Assembly (NCBI GenBank): GCA_963708715.1
Contig: CAVPSU010000001.1
Location: 1,798,001 to 1,862,000 of the forward strand
Origin: DAIOEK01 sp963708715
GTDB lineage: Bacteria > Chloroflexota > Anaerolineae > Anaerolineales > Anaerolineaceae
Direction: 5' to 3'
DNA: 64,000 bases
Shown here piece after piece: positions 9,046 to 18,812 of the stretch (the first letter of the stretch is position 1; each line of letters opens with the position of its first letter). The notes under the pieces were generated by a model. That model saw nothing but the letters and a program-made list of their open reading frames with translations. It was not told where the DNA came from and searched no databases. The position numbers and the translations under genes are program-made.

Positions 9046-9474
9046 ATGGACGATCAACCAGTGCCAAAAAAATCTCGAAGTGATTTATTTATCGGCGGAC
9101 AACGCTATGAACGGGACCGGATTTCAGCCATCACTTGGGCGTTTATCCTTATTTGGGCGGGACTGGTTTTTCTAGCTACAAATACAGGATATGTCGAGCG
9201 GTTCAGTTTTGCTTTACCAGGTTTGCCTGATGGATTACGCGGTCTCTCCACCTGGTCGATTATCTTCTTAGGTGCGGGGTTTATTCTGTTACTGGAAGTC
9301 GTGGCGCGGATCATTTTCCCGGCAACGAGGAAAAACTTTCTCGGCTCTCTGATACTGGCTGTGGTTTTCATTGGTATCGGAATGGGACAATATTTCTCCT
9401 GGTCGGTCATCGGACCAATCATCTTGATTGCTCTCGGGCTATCCTTTTTACTTAAAAGTGTTTTCAAAGGGTAA
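9046..9474 (+). CDS. Small four-helix membrane protein (LiaF/DUF5668-like)
   Basis: 142 residues. A charged N-terminal tail of about 30 residues is followed by hydrophobic segments near 29-46, 68-88, 97-112 and 117-135. The pattern resembles the LiaI/LiaF transmembrane region (DUF5668), which often accompanies envelope-stress systems; that family call is tentative. ATG 9046 is preceded by AGGAGAG. It lies 77 bp downstream of the HEAT gene with only a terminator after it, so the two probably form one transcript. Confidence 0.6.
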   Translation: MDDQPVPKKSRSDLFIGGQRYERDRISAITWAFILIWAGLVFLATNTGYVERFSFALPGLPDGLRGLSTWSIIFLGAGFILLLEVVARIIFPATRKNFLGSLILAVVFIGIGMGQYFSWSVIGPIILIALGLSFLLKSVFKG

Positions 9475-9505
9475 GGCTACCTCGTAGGAATAAAATTGCT
9501 CAAAG

Positions 9506-9541
9506 GATGGCAGGCTGAATTGCTGCCATCTTTTGTTTTTT
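9506..9541 (+). terminator. Intrinsic terminator
   Basis: Perfect 8-bp stem GATGGCAG/CTGCCATC (9506-9513 and 9523-9530), 9-nt loop, then TTTTGTTTTTT. It ends the HEAT/small membrane protein transcript. Confidence 0.88.
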
Positions 9542-9846
9542 GCCAGTAGAAAGTAATCCAATAGACCTTTATTCAAACAAATGGTTGATCATGGATTATT
9601 GTGAGATTCAATTAAAGGTGTCCAATTACCATTCTTCCAAATTGTGTTCGTCAATCTCAATCGCATAAGCCATTTTTCTGGCGTGAATAGGATGAATAGG
9701 TCTACGAAAGCCACTGTCACATTGCCGGAACGAAGTAAGGAGCGCAGGATTTATTTACCGCATTTTTATTGGTTATGCATGCAGAAGAGAATAAGATTAA
9801 GGTCAGCGCTTTGCCATGATGGATTCATTGGAGACAGGGTGTTTGT
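9542..9846. other. Gene-free stretch upstream of the sensor kinase block
   Basis: No supported gene. A 68-codon open frame at 9644-9850 has no recognisable sequence, no good ribosome-binding site and runs into the next start, so I treat it as chance. I looked for cyclic di-GMP and cobalamin riboswitch signatures; only an isolated GCCACTG occurs, without the rest of a B12 box. The promoter of the signalling operon should be here but I cannot place it. Confidence 0.4.
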
Positions 9847-10731
9847 ATGAGCTATAAGGTTCCAGACCTCAGGAAATGGATGATAAAAATAATTTCACGC
9901 CCTATCTACGGGACAGTGATTTTGACTGGCATTCTGGTCTTAGTTGGCTTGATCCCATGGTTTTGGATAAATTCCTATCTAGACCGGTATGCCCAGGCTG
10001 GAGTGAAGAACTCTTATACTCAACCAGTGGCAGAAATAGCCATAGCGATTGAAAAGGAAGCCGGAACCCGATTCAAACTTCTCGATGAAGTGTATGGAAA
10101 TATCGTCAGCGGTACATATGATGATCCTGCTAACAGAAGTAATGCATTTATTGAAGACCTAAAAACCCTAACAGCCACAAAGTCAATCGTGCTCGAAATG
10201 AGCTGGTTCGATCCTGATAGCAGGACGATCAATTACCCGGATAAAGGCAATTTGAATGCATCCATTCACTCGATCCAGGCAGGAACAGACAGCCAGTTGC
10301 TCAAGGATACATCGAATCGCTGGTGGCTGGTTAAACAAAAATATGTATCTGATACGAGTTCTCCTTCCAGATTGGTAATGGCAATACCGGTAGAAGACGT
10401 AATGAAGGCTGCGACTGTCGGTGAATCTCCGAAATTCTTTAATCTGGCTTTATCCAGCGAGGACGGTACTATTGTCTACGGCAAAGATTTTACAGCAACC
10501 GCTGATCCCATTCTAATTCCAATATATTTGGACGGACTCACGCTCAATTTTATGGCTTACCCGGAAAATGGGTGGGCTCAGCTCAGTAAGGGGACAAGTC
10601 TGGGTTTTCGATGGGTAGGTTTGTTCATTATTTTTGGTATGGCTGCCCTGGTATTTTTAGTTTTGAAGAGACAGGAAAAATTAAAATCTGGGTATAAAAA
10701 AGAAGGCTCAGGCATTGGAGCTGGAATTTAA
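9847..10731 (+). CDS. Membrane sensor module: two TM helices around an extracytoplasmic domain
   Basis: 294 residues. One membrane helix at about 21-41, an external domain of ~200 residues (CACHE-like in size and position, but not firmly recognisable) and a second helix at about 252-272 are followed by a charged stretch that looks like the start of a signalling helix. The last 17 bp overlap the next gene. At the A6 run (10696-10701), removing one A would fuse this protein directly to the downstream kinase, continuing the helix as KKKAQALELEF. So it is probably the input half of one ~1,930-residue membrane kinase, separated by an indel or joined by slippage. Confidence 0.75.
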   Translation: MSYKVPDLRKWMIKIISRPIYGTVILTGILVLVGLIPWFWINSYLDRYAQAGVKNSYTQPVAEIAIAIEKEAGTRFKLLDEVYGNIVSGTYDDPANRSNAFIEDLKTLTATKSIVLEMSWFDPDSRTINYPDKGNLNASIHSIQAGTDSQLLKDTSNRWWLVKQKYVSDTSSPSRLVMAIPVEDVMKAATVGESPKFFNLALSSEDGTIVYGKDFTATADPILIPIYLDGLTLNFMAYPENGWAQLSKGTSLGFRWVGLFIIFGMAALVFLVLKRQEKLKSGYKKEGSGIGAGI

Positions 10732-13700
10732 CCAGCGCTTACTTGTAGAAGACGACCTCGATAAAAGCAAAGCAGCCCTGGTCGATGCTACAAGACGAGC
10801 CCATATTGGTCTTTGGGAATGTGATGTATTAACGGATGAATTCCACTGGTCTGATGAGCTTTACCGGATCATCGAAGAGACCCCGGTTAGTTTTGAGCCG
10901 ACAATTGAATCCTTCACCAAACTCATCCACCCGGAAGACCTTCCCATTTATCTGGAAGGTCGTCAGGCTGCACTACATGATCACAAGTCCAGCGATTTTG
11001 AATTGCGAATAATTAAGCCCAATAGATCTATTTCCGATATCTGGATCACGATCAATCCAAAACTATCTGCGAATGGAAATGTAGAATCATTGTGGGGAAT
11101 CGTTCAAGATATTTCTGTGATCAGGAGCAACGAACGGCAGCTCAAAGACTCCAACAGAATCCTTCAGATGATAACGGAGTGCGATCAGGTCCTGGTCCGT
11201 GCAGCAGGTGAACAGGAACTTCTCAAGACAATTTGCCGAAAAATTGTAGAACTTGGCGATTATCAATATGTTTGGGTGGGTAAGTCGGATCCAGCTTCTC
11301 AGACCGGATTCCAATTATTAAGTTCCTACACCATCCAACCGGATCTCCTGGTTGACCCAAATCAGGCGATAAACAAATACACCAAGCCTATTTTGCTACA
11401 TGCGATTACAGAACAAAAGCCTTTAGTCTGGTCAAGAGAAGCGGAAGAAGAAAGAACTGGGCGAAAAGTCCGTCTAAAAAAATCTGCATATCAATACCTG
11501 TCGGCTTTTCCGATCCAATTATCAGAATCAGCGTACGGTATCCTGGCGATATATGATGATAGACCACCTTTATTTGGAGAAGGTGAAATACTACATTTAA
11601 GTCAACTTGCAGACGATCTTTCTTTTGGTATTCAATCGATCCGTAGAAAAGAAGCGTATACAAAAACTCTGGAAGCCTTACAGGTCTCAGAGAGTAAATT
11701 TGCAAAGGCTTTTCATACCAGTCCGGATGCAATCACGATTACACGGTTGAGTGATGGCGAATACATCGATGTTAATGAAGGATTCTGTACCCTCACCGGA
11801 TATACCCGGGACGAAATTATCGGTAGAAAAATAGCCGAGGTAAGTGTCTGGGTGGATCAATCCGATCGAGATTCGGTTGTGAATGAACTTCAACAAAAAG
11901 GGGAAGTGATTAACTTCGAAGCGCAGTTCAAAGGAAAAGGCGACCGAATTGGAACTGGTCTTTTCTCAGCCCGTCTGATCGAAATTGATGGCGAGCAATA
12001 TTTCCTAAGTATCGCAAGAGACATTTCTGAACGGATCCAGGCAAACCGGGCATTGAAAGAATCAGAAGAGCGTTATCGGATCATCACGGATAACATGGCA
12101 GAGACAGTGTGGTTGATGGATATGAATCTACAAACCACTTTTATCAGTCCATCAGTCGAAAAGGACCGAGGATTCACTTTCGAAGAAATTAATGCGATGC
12201 CGATTGACAAGCAGCTGACACCAGAATCATATCAACTGGTGATGAAAATTATTGGTGATGAACTTTCTCCATCTCGTTTGACACAAAAAGATCTGAAAAT
12301 ATCTGCTGTGATGGAAGTTCAATTTAATAAAAAGGATGGATCTGTTGAATGGAGTGAAGTTGTTGCCACTCTTGTACGGAATGCAAACGGAGATCCACAG
12401 GGAATCTTATGCGTCGGTCGGAATATAACCGACCGTAAAAGTATGGAGGAAGCTCTCCGCCTCAGCGAGCAACGCTGGCAATTTGCGTTGGAGGGAAGCG
12501 GTGAAGGTGTATGGGATTGGGACTTGGAAACCAACCAGGTGTTCTTCTCGCGCCGATGGAAAGAGATGATTGGATTTTCAGAAGATGAGTTCGAGAATTC
12601 ATATAATGAATGGATAGAGCGGGTCCATTTTGAGGACAGGGAAAAAACAATCCAGGCAATCCAGGATCATATTCAGGGGAGATCGCCGGACTACAGCATT
12701 GAATTCAGAATGCGGTGCAAGGATGGGTCATTTAAATGGATATCAGGTCGAGGAAAAGTGATCGCTTCGGCGCCTGACGGTAGAGCTCTTCGATTTGTTG
12801 GAACCCACACAGACATGACCAACAATAAGATGATGCAATCCGCTCTTGAGGGATCAGAAAAATCGTTCCGATTATTAGCGGAACGTTCGAATGATATGAT
12901 CTCGCGGATTCGTTCTGATGGAACTATTGTGTATGTATCACCTGCCAGTGAAAGAATAGTTGGTTATACACAAGACGAGATCATCGAGCATCAATTGATT
13001 GATATGATACACCCTGAAGACAAGTCAATTTTTGCATTTGTGCTTGAACAAGCGCAATCGAGCGAAGAATTATATCCGTTGCAGTACAGATTGCAGCGAA
13101 AAGATGGTTCTTATGTCTGGGTGGAATCCACTGCAGCGATCGTCCGGGATTCGGCGAGTGGAACCGTAATAGAGCTTCAGATTACTATACGTGATATTAC
13201 TGAACGAATTGCAGCAGAATCAGCATTACGGCAAAGCGAAGAGAAATTACGTTCTTTGATTACCCAATCTTCGGATGGGATCGTGCTGACAGACGAAGAA
13301 GGACGTGTGATCGAATGGAGTAGAGGTCAAGAACAGATCACCGGGTTATATTCATCCGATGTCCTTGGTAAGAATATTTGGGATATAGAATATCAAATTC
13401 TTCCAACGGAGGAGAGGAATGAAGAGGAATTCCTTCAAATAAAAAGTAGGACTATCGATCTTCTCTCGCGAGGGACAAGCGCCAATCGTTCTGATTTTCT
13501 TGAAAGACAGATCGAATTAGAAGAAGGCAGGCGTTTGTTTATCCAGACCACGTATTTCCCCATCCAAACACCTTCCGGGTTCATGACAGGAGCTATTACT
13601 CGCGATGTTACTGCCATAAAAGGGGTGGAAAAAGCCCTGAAAGATAGCGAAGAAAAGCTTCGCTATATCACTGATAATATGCTCGATATGGTAACACTGG

Positions 13701-15628
13701 TCGATCAAAACTGGGTGATCACTTACGCGAGCCCTTCTGTTAAAAATACATTGAGCTACGATCCTGATCAGGTTGTTGGCACTCCGATATTCTCTAATAT
13801 TCATACATTGGATCGCCAACTGGTCATTGATCGGATATTTCAAAGTGTGCATCAATCTGAATCTCGGGTTCAGGTGGAATACCGGTATCAAAACTCTTTC
13901 GGTGTATATCTTTGGATGGAATCGCTGGTCAACCTGATGTACGATCAATCAGGCGTTTTTAGAGGTGCCATATTTGGGACCCGGGATATAAGTGATCGAA
14001 AATTTTCCAACGATGCACTCCGTGAGAGTGAATCCAGATATAGGACCTTAGTACGGAATTTCCCGAATGGCGCGGTAATGTTATTCGATTCTAATTTGCG
14101 AAATTCTGTTGCTGATGGAGCCGGATTGGAAGAATTTGGTCTTGAACGTGAGAAGATCGAAGGACAGACAATTTTCGAAATTTTCCAACCTGATATAGCA
14201 GCTATCCTGGAGCCACATTATCGGTCAGTTTTATCGGGTAAGACAGAGGTATTTGAAGTTCCGATTGGGGATATGGTCGTTCAATTTTACGCGGTTCCAA
14301 TAAATGACGATGAAGGTTTGATCACCTCCGGATTGGTGATGACTCAGGATGTGACCGAGAGAAAAAAAGCGATTCAAGCATTAAGTGACCGTGCTCAATA
14401 TCTCGGATCTCTCAATGAAATCACCCGTTCTGCTTTGGAAACCACAGAGCTTAAGCCTTTTGTACAGCAAGTAGTGGAATTAATGGCATCCATGTTCCAT
14501 GCGGATACCTGTGCAGTAACATCGTGGGATGAAGCAGACCGAATTACAATTCCAATGGCTGCTTCCGGACCATTACGCGAAGCCTATCCAACGATGCTTC
14601 CACCCCGGGAACAACGAACTCTTACAGAAGAAGTCCTGGATCGGTCTGCGCCATTTTTCGTTCCTGACATGCAAAATTCGGAATTCATTCATCCATCGCT
14701 TGCAACTATTTTTCCAACAAAAAGTGTATTATCCCTTCCGTTATTGGGAGCCGGAAGAAAATTAGGGGCGGTACTGATTGGATTTAATGAAGACCATACT
14801 TTTGAAGATGAAGAAGTCTTCAAGGCGGAGCAAGTTGCAGGACAGGTTGCACTCGGGATGTATAAACACAGATTATTGGATGAGATCCGTACTTCAAACC
14901 AGGAGCTCGAGCATAGAGTGGCAGATCGAACTGCAGATTTGGAAACAAAAAATAAAGAATTGGAGACATTTACGTACTCAGTCTCTCATGATCTTAAAGC
15001 ACCACTCCGTGGAATCGAAGGTTATAGTCGATTATTGATCGAAGATCATGCAGACCAATTGGATGATGAGGCGATCTCCTTCCTGCAAACTATCCGAAGT
15101 GCAACCAACCAAATGAACCAACTTATTGAAGACTTGCTGTCTTACTCACGGTTGGAACGCAGGGCACTCACCAGTGACAAATTGGATATTAAATTTATGG
15201 TGGATCACCTTATCAAAGAAAGACAAGCGGACATCGATGTTCGATCACTTCAGATAAATAACGAGATTCCATCTATTCTCATTCAGGCAGATCAGCGCGC
15301 AATCGATCAAGCATTACGAAATTTGTTAGATAATGCCATTAAATTCACACGTATGACAGACAAACCACAGATCAAATTTACTTTAATCTCTAGTCCCGAG
15401 ACATACACTATCTCTGTTTCTGACAACGGAATTGGATTTGATATGAAATATAGTGATCGCATATTCGACATATTCCAACGCCTCCACCTGGCTGACGAAT
15501 ATCCCGGGACGGGCATCGGTTTGGCGTTGGTTAAGAAAGCAATGCAACGAATTGGTGGAAAAGCCTGGGCTACCAGCGAGGCTGGAGTAGGTTCAACGTT
15601 TTTCCTGGAATTTCCGAAAGAAGGGTAG
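10715..15628 (+). CDS. Eight-PAS, two-GAF hybrid sensor histidine kinase
   Basis: 1,637 residues if started at TTG 10715. Approximate order: PAS1 25-135, GAF 150-310, PAS2 325, PAS3 448, PAS4 582, PAS5 709, PAS6 838, PAS7 974, PAS8 1102 (each ~120 residues), GAF 1222-1385, a coiled coil, HisKA with phosphorylated H1424 in SVSHDLKAPLRG, and HATPase_c (N box LRNLLDNAIKF, G1 DNGIGFD, G2 GTGIGLALV). Each PAS ends in the usual DIT/DIS-ER linker. This is a bacteriophytochrome-type H box, usually paired with stand-alone Rcp1-like receivers, exactly what follows. It has no receiver domain of its own and no membrane helix unless fused to the upstream sensor. Confidence 0.93.
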   Translation: MELEFNQRLLVEDDLDKSKAALVDATRRAHIGLWECDVLTDEFHWSDELYRIIEETPVSFEPTIESFTKLIHPEDLPIYLEGRQAALHDHKSSDFELRIIKPNRSISDIWITINPKLSANGNVESLWGIVQDISVIRSNERQLKDSNRILQMITECDQVLVRAAGEQELLKTICRKIVELGDYQYVWVGKSDPASQTGFQLLSSYTIQPDLLVDPNQAINKYTKPILLHAITEQKPLVWSREAEEERTGRKVRLKKSAYQYLSAFPIQLSESAYGILAIYDDRPPLFGEGEILHLSQLADDLSFGIQSIRRKEAYTKTLEALQVSESKFAKAFHTSPDAITITRLSDGEYIDVNEGFCTLTGYTRDEIIGRKIAEVSVWVDQSDRDSVVNELQQKGEVINFEAQFKGKGDRIGTGLFSARLIEIDGEQYFLSIARDISERIQANRALKESEERYRIITDNMAETVWLMDMNLQTTFISPSVEKDRGFTFEEINAMPIDKQLTPESYQLVMKIIGDELSPSRLTQKDLKISAVMEVQFNKKDGSVEWSEVVATLVRNANGDPQGILCVGRNITDRKSMEEALRLSEQRWQFALEGSGEGVWDWDLETNQVFFSRRWKEMIGFSEDEFENSYNEWIERVHFEDREKTIQAIQDHIQGRSPDYSIEFRMRCKDGSFKWISGRGKVIASAPDGRALRFVGTHTDMTNNKMMQSALEGSEKSFRLLAERSNDMISRIRSDGTIVYVSPASERIVGYTQDEIIEHQLIDMIHPEDKSIFAFVLEQAQSSEELYPLQYRLQRKDGSYVWVESTAAIVRDSASGTVIELQITIRDITERIAAESALRQSEEKLRSLITQSSDGIVLTDEEGRVIEWSRGQEQITGLYSSDVLGKNIWDIEYQILPTEERNEEEFLQIKSRTIDLLSRGTSANRSDFLERQIELEEGRRLFIQTTYFPIQTPSGFMTGAITRDVTAIKGVEKALKDSEEKLRYITDNMLDMVTLVDQNWVITYASPSVKNTLSYDPDQVVGTPIFSNIHTLDRQLVIDRIFQSVHQSESRVQVEYRYQNSFGVYLWMESLVNLMYDQSGVFRGAIFGTRDISDRKFSNDALRESESRYRTLVRNFPNGAVMLFDSNLRNSVADGAGLEEFGLEREKIEGQTIFEIFQPDIAAILEPHYRSVLSGKTEVFEVPIGDMVVQFYAVPINDDEGLITSGLVMTQDVTERKKAIQALSDRAQYLGSLNEITRSALETTELKPFVQQVVELMASMFHADTCAVTSWDEADRITIPMAASGPLREAYPTMLPPREQRTLTEEVLDRSAPFFVPDMQNSEFIHPSLATIFPTKSVLSLPLLGAGRKLGAVLIGFNEDHTFEDEEVFKAEQVAGQVALGMYKHRLLDEIRTSNQELEHRVADRTADLETKNKELETFTYSVSHDLKAPLRGIEGYSRLLIEDHADQLDDEAISFLQTIRSATNQMNQLIEDLLSYSRLERRALTSDKLDIKFMVDHLIKERQADIDVRSLQINNEIPSILIQADQRAIDQALRNLLDNAIKFTRMTDKPQIKFTLISSPETYTISVSDNGIGFDMKYSDRIFDIFQRLHLADEYPGTGIGLALVKKAMQRIGGKAWATSEAGVGSTFFLEFPKEG

Positions 15629-16054
15629 ATGTCGACCACATATCGTCCAATTTTACTGATTGAAGATAATCCTATGGATTTAGATCTTACCCTTCGAGCA
15701 TTTGCCAGGCTTAAGATTCCATATCAAATTCAGATTGCCCGTGATGGCGAATTAGCTTTGGGATTCATTCAAAACTGGGATAGGGGAGAAATAATTCCAT
15801 TGATGATCCTCCTTGACCTGAAGCTCCCCAAAGTAGATGGTCTTGAAGTATTAAAAACGCTAAAGCTCCACCAATCTTATCGAAAAATCCCAATAATCAT
15901 CCTGACATCATCCTCGGACAATGGTGATATAACACATGCCTATGAATTGGGAGCGAATTCCTATATTATTAAACCAGTAGATTTCAATCGATTTATGGAA
16001 GTTACAGCGCAAATCAACAATTACTGGTGTACACTCAACATTCAAATTGGATGA
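15629..16054 (+). CDS. Single-domain response regulator (Rcp1-like)
   Basis: 141 residues, receiver domain only: acidic pocket LLIEDNPMD, phospho-acceptor Asp in LLDLKLPKVDG, conserved Thr/Ser in ILTSSSD, and Lys in YIIKPVDF. The long insertion with DGELALGFI and the P-x-L-I-LLDLKLP phrase are typical of Rcp1-type receivers that serve phytochrome-like kinases. ATG 15629 directly follows the kinase stop (15626-15628), so the cognate kinase is almost certainly the upstream PAS protein. Output is likely phosphotransfer to, or docking on, another protein. Confidence 0.92.
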   Translation: MSTTYRPILLIEDNPMDLDLTLRAFARLKIPYQIQIARDGELALGFIQNWDRGEIIPLMILLDLKLPKVDGLEVLKTLKLHQSYRKIPIIILTSSSDNGDITHAYELGANSYIIKPVDFNRFMEVTAQINNYWCTLNIQIG

Positions 16055-18360
16055 GACTGATGAATATCTTATATGTCGAAGATAATAAAGCGGATATTGA
16101 ACTCACCCGAAAAGAATTGGGGAAATCTTCACCAGATATCCATTTACATACTGTCAATACGATACAAGATGCAAAAAAGGTAATCAAAGATGATAACAAC
16201 CACAAATTGGATCTGGTTTTATCAGATATGCATCTTCCAGATGGGGATGGACTTAATTTCCTTGACTGGATCAGGGAGAATGATTATCCATTTGCAGTTG
16301 TATTAATTACAGGTCATGGAGATGAAGAAACTGCTGTCGCCGCTCTCAAAGCAGGCGTAGATGACTACATTGCGAAAACTCCAGGCTATCTCAAAAGACT
16401 CCCTACAGTTCTTGATAATGCCTACAACCGTTTTCGGGCAGAGACCGCCCGAAAATCAAATATCATCAAAGTTTTATATGTCGAGCATAATCCGGCAGAT
16501 ATAGATCTCACACAGAGGCATCTTGCCAGATACGCGCCACATATTCACCTGGATGTGTTTAATTATTCGCAAGAAGCAATCCAACTATTGATTGACCCTT
16601 ACAACCGGGAGAAATATGATGTCCTTCTTCTGGATCATCAGCTTCAGGGACTGAATGCCCTGGAAGTGATGAAAGAATTGATGCCATATCGTCTCGGTTT
16701 ACCAATCATCCTTGTGACTGGACATGGCGATGAAGAAGTTGCGGTTCAAGCGGTGAAATTAGGCGCTTCTGACTATGTTGTTAAAAGCAGCGATTACCTT
16801 TTTCACCTCCCTTCTGTAATAGAAAATGCGTACAATCGGAATAAACTTCAAAAAGAGCAACTAGCACTTCAGGATAGTGAAGAGAGATTCCGTCGGTTAG
16901 CAGAGAACGCACAAGATGTCATAATGCGGGTCGCATTCCATCCTACCCCCCATTTTGACTATATTAGCCCGGCAGTGAAGACTATCCTGGGGTATGAAGC
17001 GGATGTGTTTTACCAAAACCCCCAATTTTATCTTGAAATTACACACCCTTCTGAGCGGGATATGATAACCCGCTACTTTGAAGGGAACATCACGTCAACC
17101 CAACCATCCATCTTTCGCCTCCGACATATAGATGGGCACTTTATCTGGATGGAACAACGGAATGTACCCGTCCTTACGGATGATAACCAGTTGACTGCGG
17201 TTGAGAGTATCACTCGTGACATCACAGAACGGAAGGAAGCGGAACAATACAATTTGCGTCAGATGGAACGGCTTTCGGCAATGCTGACTATCGATAACGC
17301 CATCACTGCATCTTTGGATTTGAACTTGACATTGAATATAGTCCTCGAGCATGTAGTATCGCAATTGAATGTTTCTGCATCTAGCGTATTGTTGATCAAT
17401 CACCTTACACAGACGATGAAACTGGTAATTGGGAGAGGATTTCATCACGATCCTACAAAATTCTTCCATATGAGTTTGGGAGATGGCTTTGTCGGTAAGG
17501 CTATCAGGGAACGCAGAATTGTCTTCACAAACGACCAAAAGGATTTCGAAAATCCCGCTAATTTTAACTCAGAGATGATGAAGGAAGGATTTGTCTCCGC
17601 ATTTTGGGTTCCATTGATCTCAAAGGGAGTAGTGAAAGCAGTCCTGGAGGTATTCTCTAGAAAACCTGTGGAAGCAGACCATGAGTGGATGGATTATTTA
17701 TCCATGCTTGCCAGTCAGACGGCGATTGCTGTGGATAACGCAGAATTATTTACTACTCTGCAGCGCACCAATGATGAGTTATTGCTGGCTTATGATTCCA
17801 CCCTGGAAGGTTGGGTTCATGCTTTGGATATGAGAGATAAGGAATCGGCAGGTCACTCGATCAACGTGGCAAATATGACCACTCAAATGGCTGTCAGGCT
17901 GGGAGTGCGTTCTGCCGAATTGGAACATTTACGACGCGGGGCTTTATTGCACGATATTGGAAAACTGGGTGTGCCAGAATCCATTATTTTAAAACCAGGA
18001 CCATTAACGGATATGGAATGGGTGGAGATGAAAAAGCATTGTGAATATGCAGGCATCTTGATCAAGCCAATTGGTTATTTGCGGCGTACTCTGGATATTC
18101 CACTCAACCATCATGAGAAATGGGACGGTACTGGATATCCGGGAAATTTATGCGGTGATGCCATCCCATTTTCAGCAAGAATGTTCGCCTTAATCGATGT
18201 CTGGGATTCGCTTACCTCTCCAAGACCATATCGTGTAGCATGGTCCAGGTACCAGGCTCGATCTTATATCGAAGACCAGGCTGGTAAGCATTTTGACCCT
18301 CAGATTACAGCCGAATTCTTGCGGGCGCTGGATGAAGATTACTTTCAACTGGAGAAATAA
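16051..18360 (+). CDS. Double-receiver PAS-GAF HD-GYP protein
   Basis: About 769 residues from ATG 16051, which overlaps the preceding stop (ATGA); ATG 16060 is an alternative. Domains: receiver 1 (about 4-125, phospho-Asp in LSDMHLPDGDG), receiver 2 (about 140-262, Asp in LLDHQLQG), PAS (283-400), GAF (415-570) and a C-terminal HD-GYP domain (590-765) with LLHDIGKLGVP and HHEKWDGTGYP. HD-GYP proteins hydrolyse cyclic di-GMP, so this is the likely output of the kinase block. The two receivers carry a second Lys-containing switch each (IAKTPG, VVKSSD), so two phosphorylation inputs could be integrated. The metal-binding HD and HH residues are all present. Confidence 0.93.
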   Translation: MRLMNILYVEDNKADIELTRKELGKSSPDIHLHTVNTIQDAKKVIKDDNNHKLDLVLSDMHLPDGDGLNFLDWIRENDYPFAVVLITGHGDEETAVAALKAGVDDYIAKTPGYLKRLPTVLDNAYNRFRAETARKSNIIKVLYVEHNPADIDLTQRHLARYAPHIHLDVFNYSQEAIQLLIDPYNREKYDVLLLDHQLQGLNALEVMKELMPYRLGLPIILVTGHGDEEVAVQAVKLGASDYVVKSSDYLFHLPSVIENAYNRNKLQKEQLALQDSEERFRRLAENAQDVIMRVAFHPTPHFDYISPAVKTILGYEADVFYQNPQFYLEITHPSERDMITRYFEGNITSTQPSIFRLRHIDGHFIWMEQRNVPVLTDDNQLTAVESITRDITERKEAEQYNLRQMERLSAMLTIDNAITASLDLNLTLNIVLEHVVSQLNVSASSVLLINHLTQTMKLVIGRGFHHDPTKFFHMSLGDGFVGKAIRERRIVFTNDQKDFENPANFNSEMMKEGFVSAFWVPLISKGVVKAVLEVFSRKPVEADHEWMDYLSMLASQTAIAVDNAELFTTLQRTNDELLLAYDSTLEGWVHALDMRDKESAGHSINVANMTTQMAVRLGVRSAELEHLRRGALLHDIGKLGVPESIILKPGPLTDMEWVEMKKHCEYAGILIKPIGYLRRTLDIPLNHHEKWDGTGYPGNLCGDAIPFSARMFALIDVWDSLTSPRPYRVAWSRYQARSYIEDQAGKHFDPQITAEFLRALDEDYFQLEK

Positions 18361-18672
18361 CTAGCAGTGGTAGATCACCTGTGATTGGATAAATGGTTTG
18401 TAGTAAGAAGACATGATTGCCCTCAGTACAAACACAAAACTTTCTTCTAACTTTTGATCCTTCAAGTTGACATCCAACCAGAGATCGTCTTTGAATTTCG
18501 CGTTGGAAAATTTCCAGTTTTGTTTGATAAACAGTTGCAAGACATCAATAATATTATCATTGGTTAATATGACGATCCGCTCATTTTCTTTGGCTTCCTG
18601 CTTTATGTCGGGACAGTTGGCGTTGGTGTGAATCACAAATTGAGCTTTTGAATATGAGATGTAGACTTTCAT
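18361..18672 (-). CDS. Uncharacterised small protein
   Basis: About 103 residues, starting at ATG 18672, which has a strong AGGAGG box 6 bp upstream; a longer 117-residue reading lacks one. Sequence begins MKVYISYSKAQFVIHTNANC and is rich in Lys/Asp with no membrane segment, no signal and no motif I recognise. Its stop codon (18361-18363) directly abuts the stop of the convergent HD-GYP gene (18358-18360), leaving no room for a terminator between them. Function unknown; the good ribosome-binding site and normal codon use argue that it is real. Confidence 0.65.
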   Translation of the reverse strand: MKVYISYSKAQFVIHTNANCPDIKQEAKENERIVILTNDNIIDVLQLFIKQNWKFSNAKFKDDLWLDVNLKDQKLEESFVFVLRAIMSSYYKPFIQSQVIYHC

Positions 18673-18812
18673 GCATGTCCTCCTGATAACAATCGTCCCA
18701 TCAATTTGATTCATTATATCTCAGGTTTATTTTAAGGCTATTCCAACATGGCTAAGTTGGTTATTATGTAAGCATAAACCTTTGAATCTCAAAATTCCAC
18801 TGATCGATTCAG

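Noticed and set aside
9680..9760. Cobalamin or cyclic di-GMP riboswitch
   Set aside because: Only an isolated GCCACTG is present; the B12 box and the GEMM core are absent.
9644..9850. 68-codon open frame in the gap before the sensor gene
   Set aside because: No ribosome-binding site, basic low-information sequence, and it overlaps the better supported start at 9847.
10690..10710. Programmed -1 ribosomal frameshift at the A AAA AAG-like site
   Set aside because: The needed shift from the sensor frame to the kinase frame is +1 (or -2), so classical -1 slippage gives the wrong frame; transcriptional slippage or an indel fits better.
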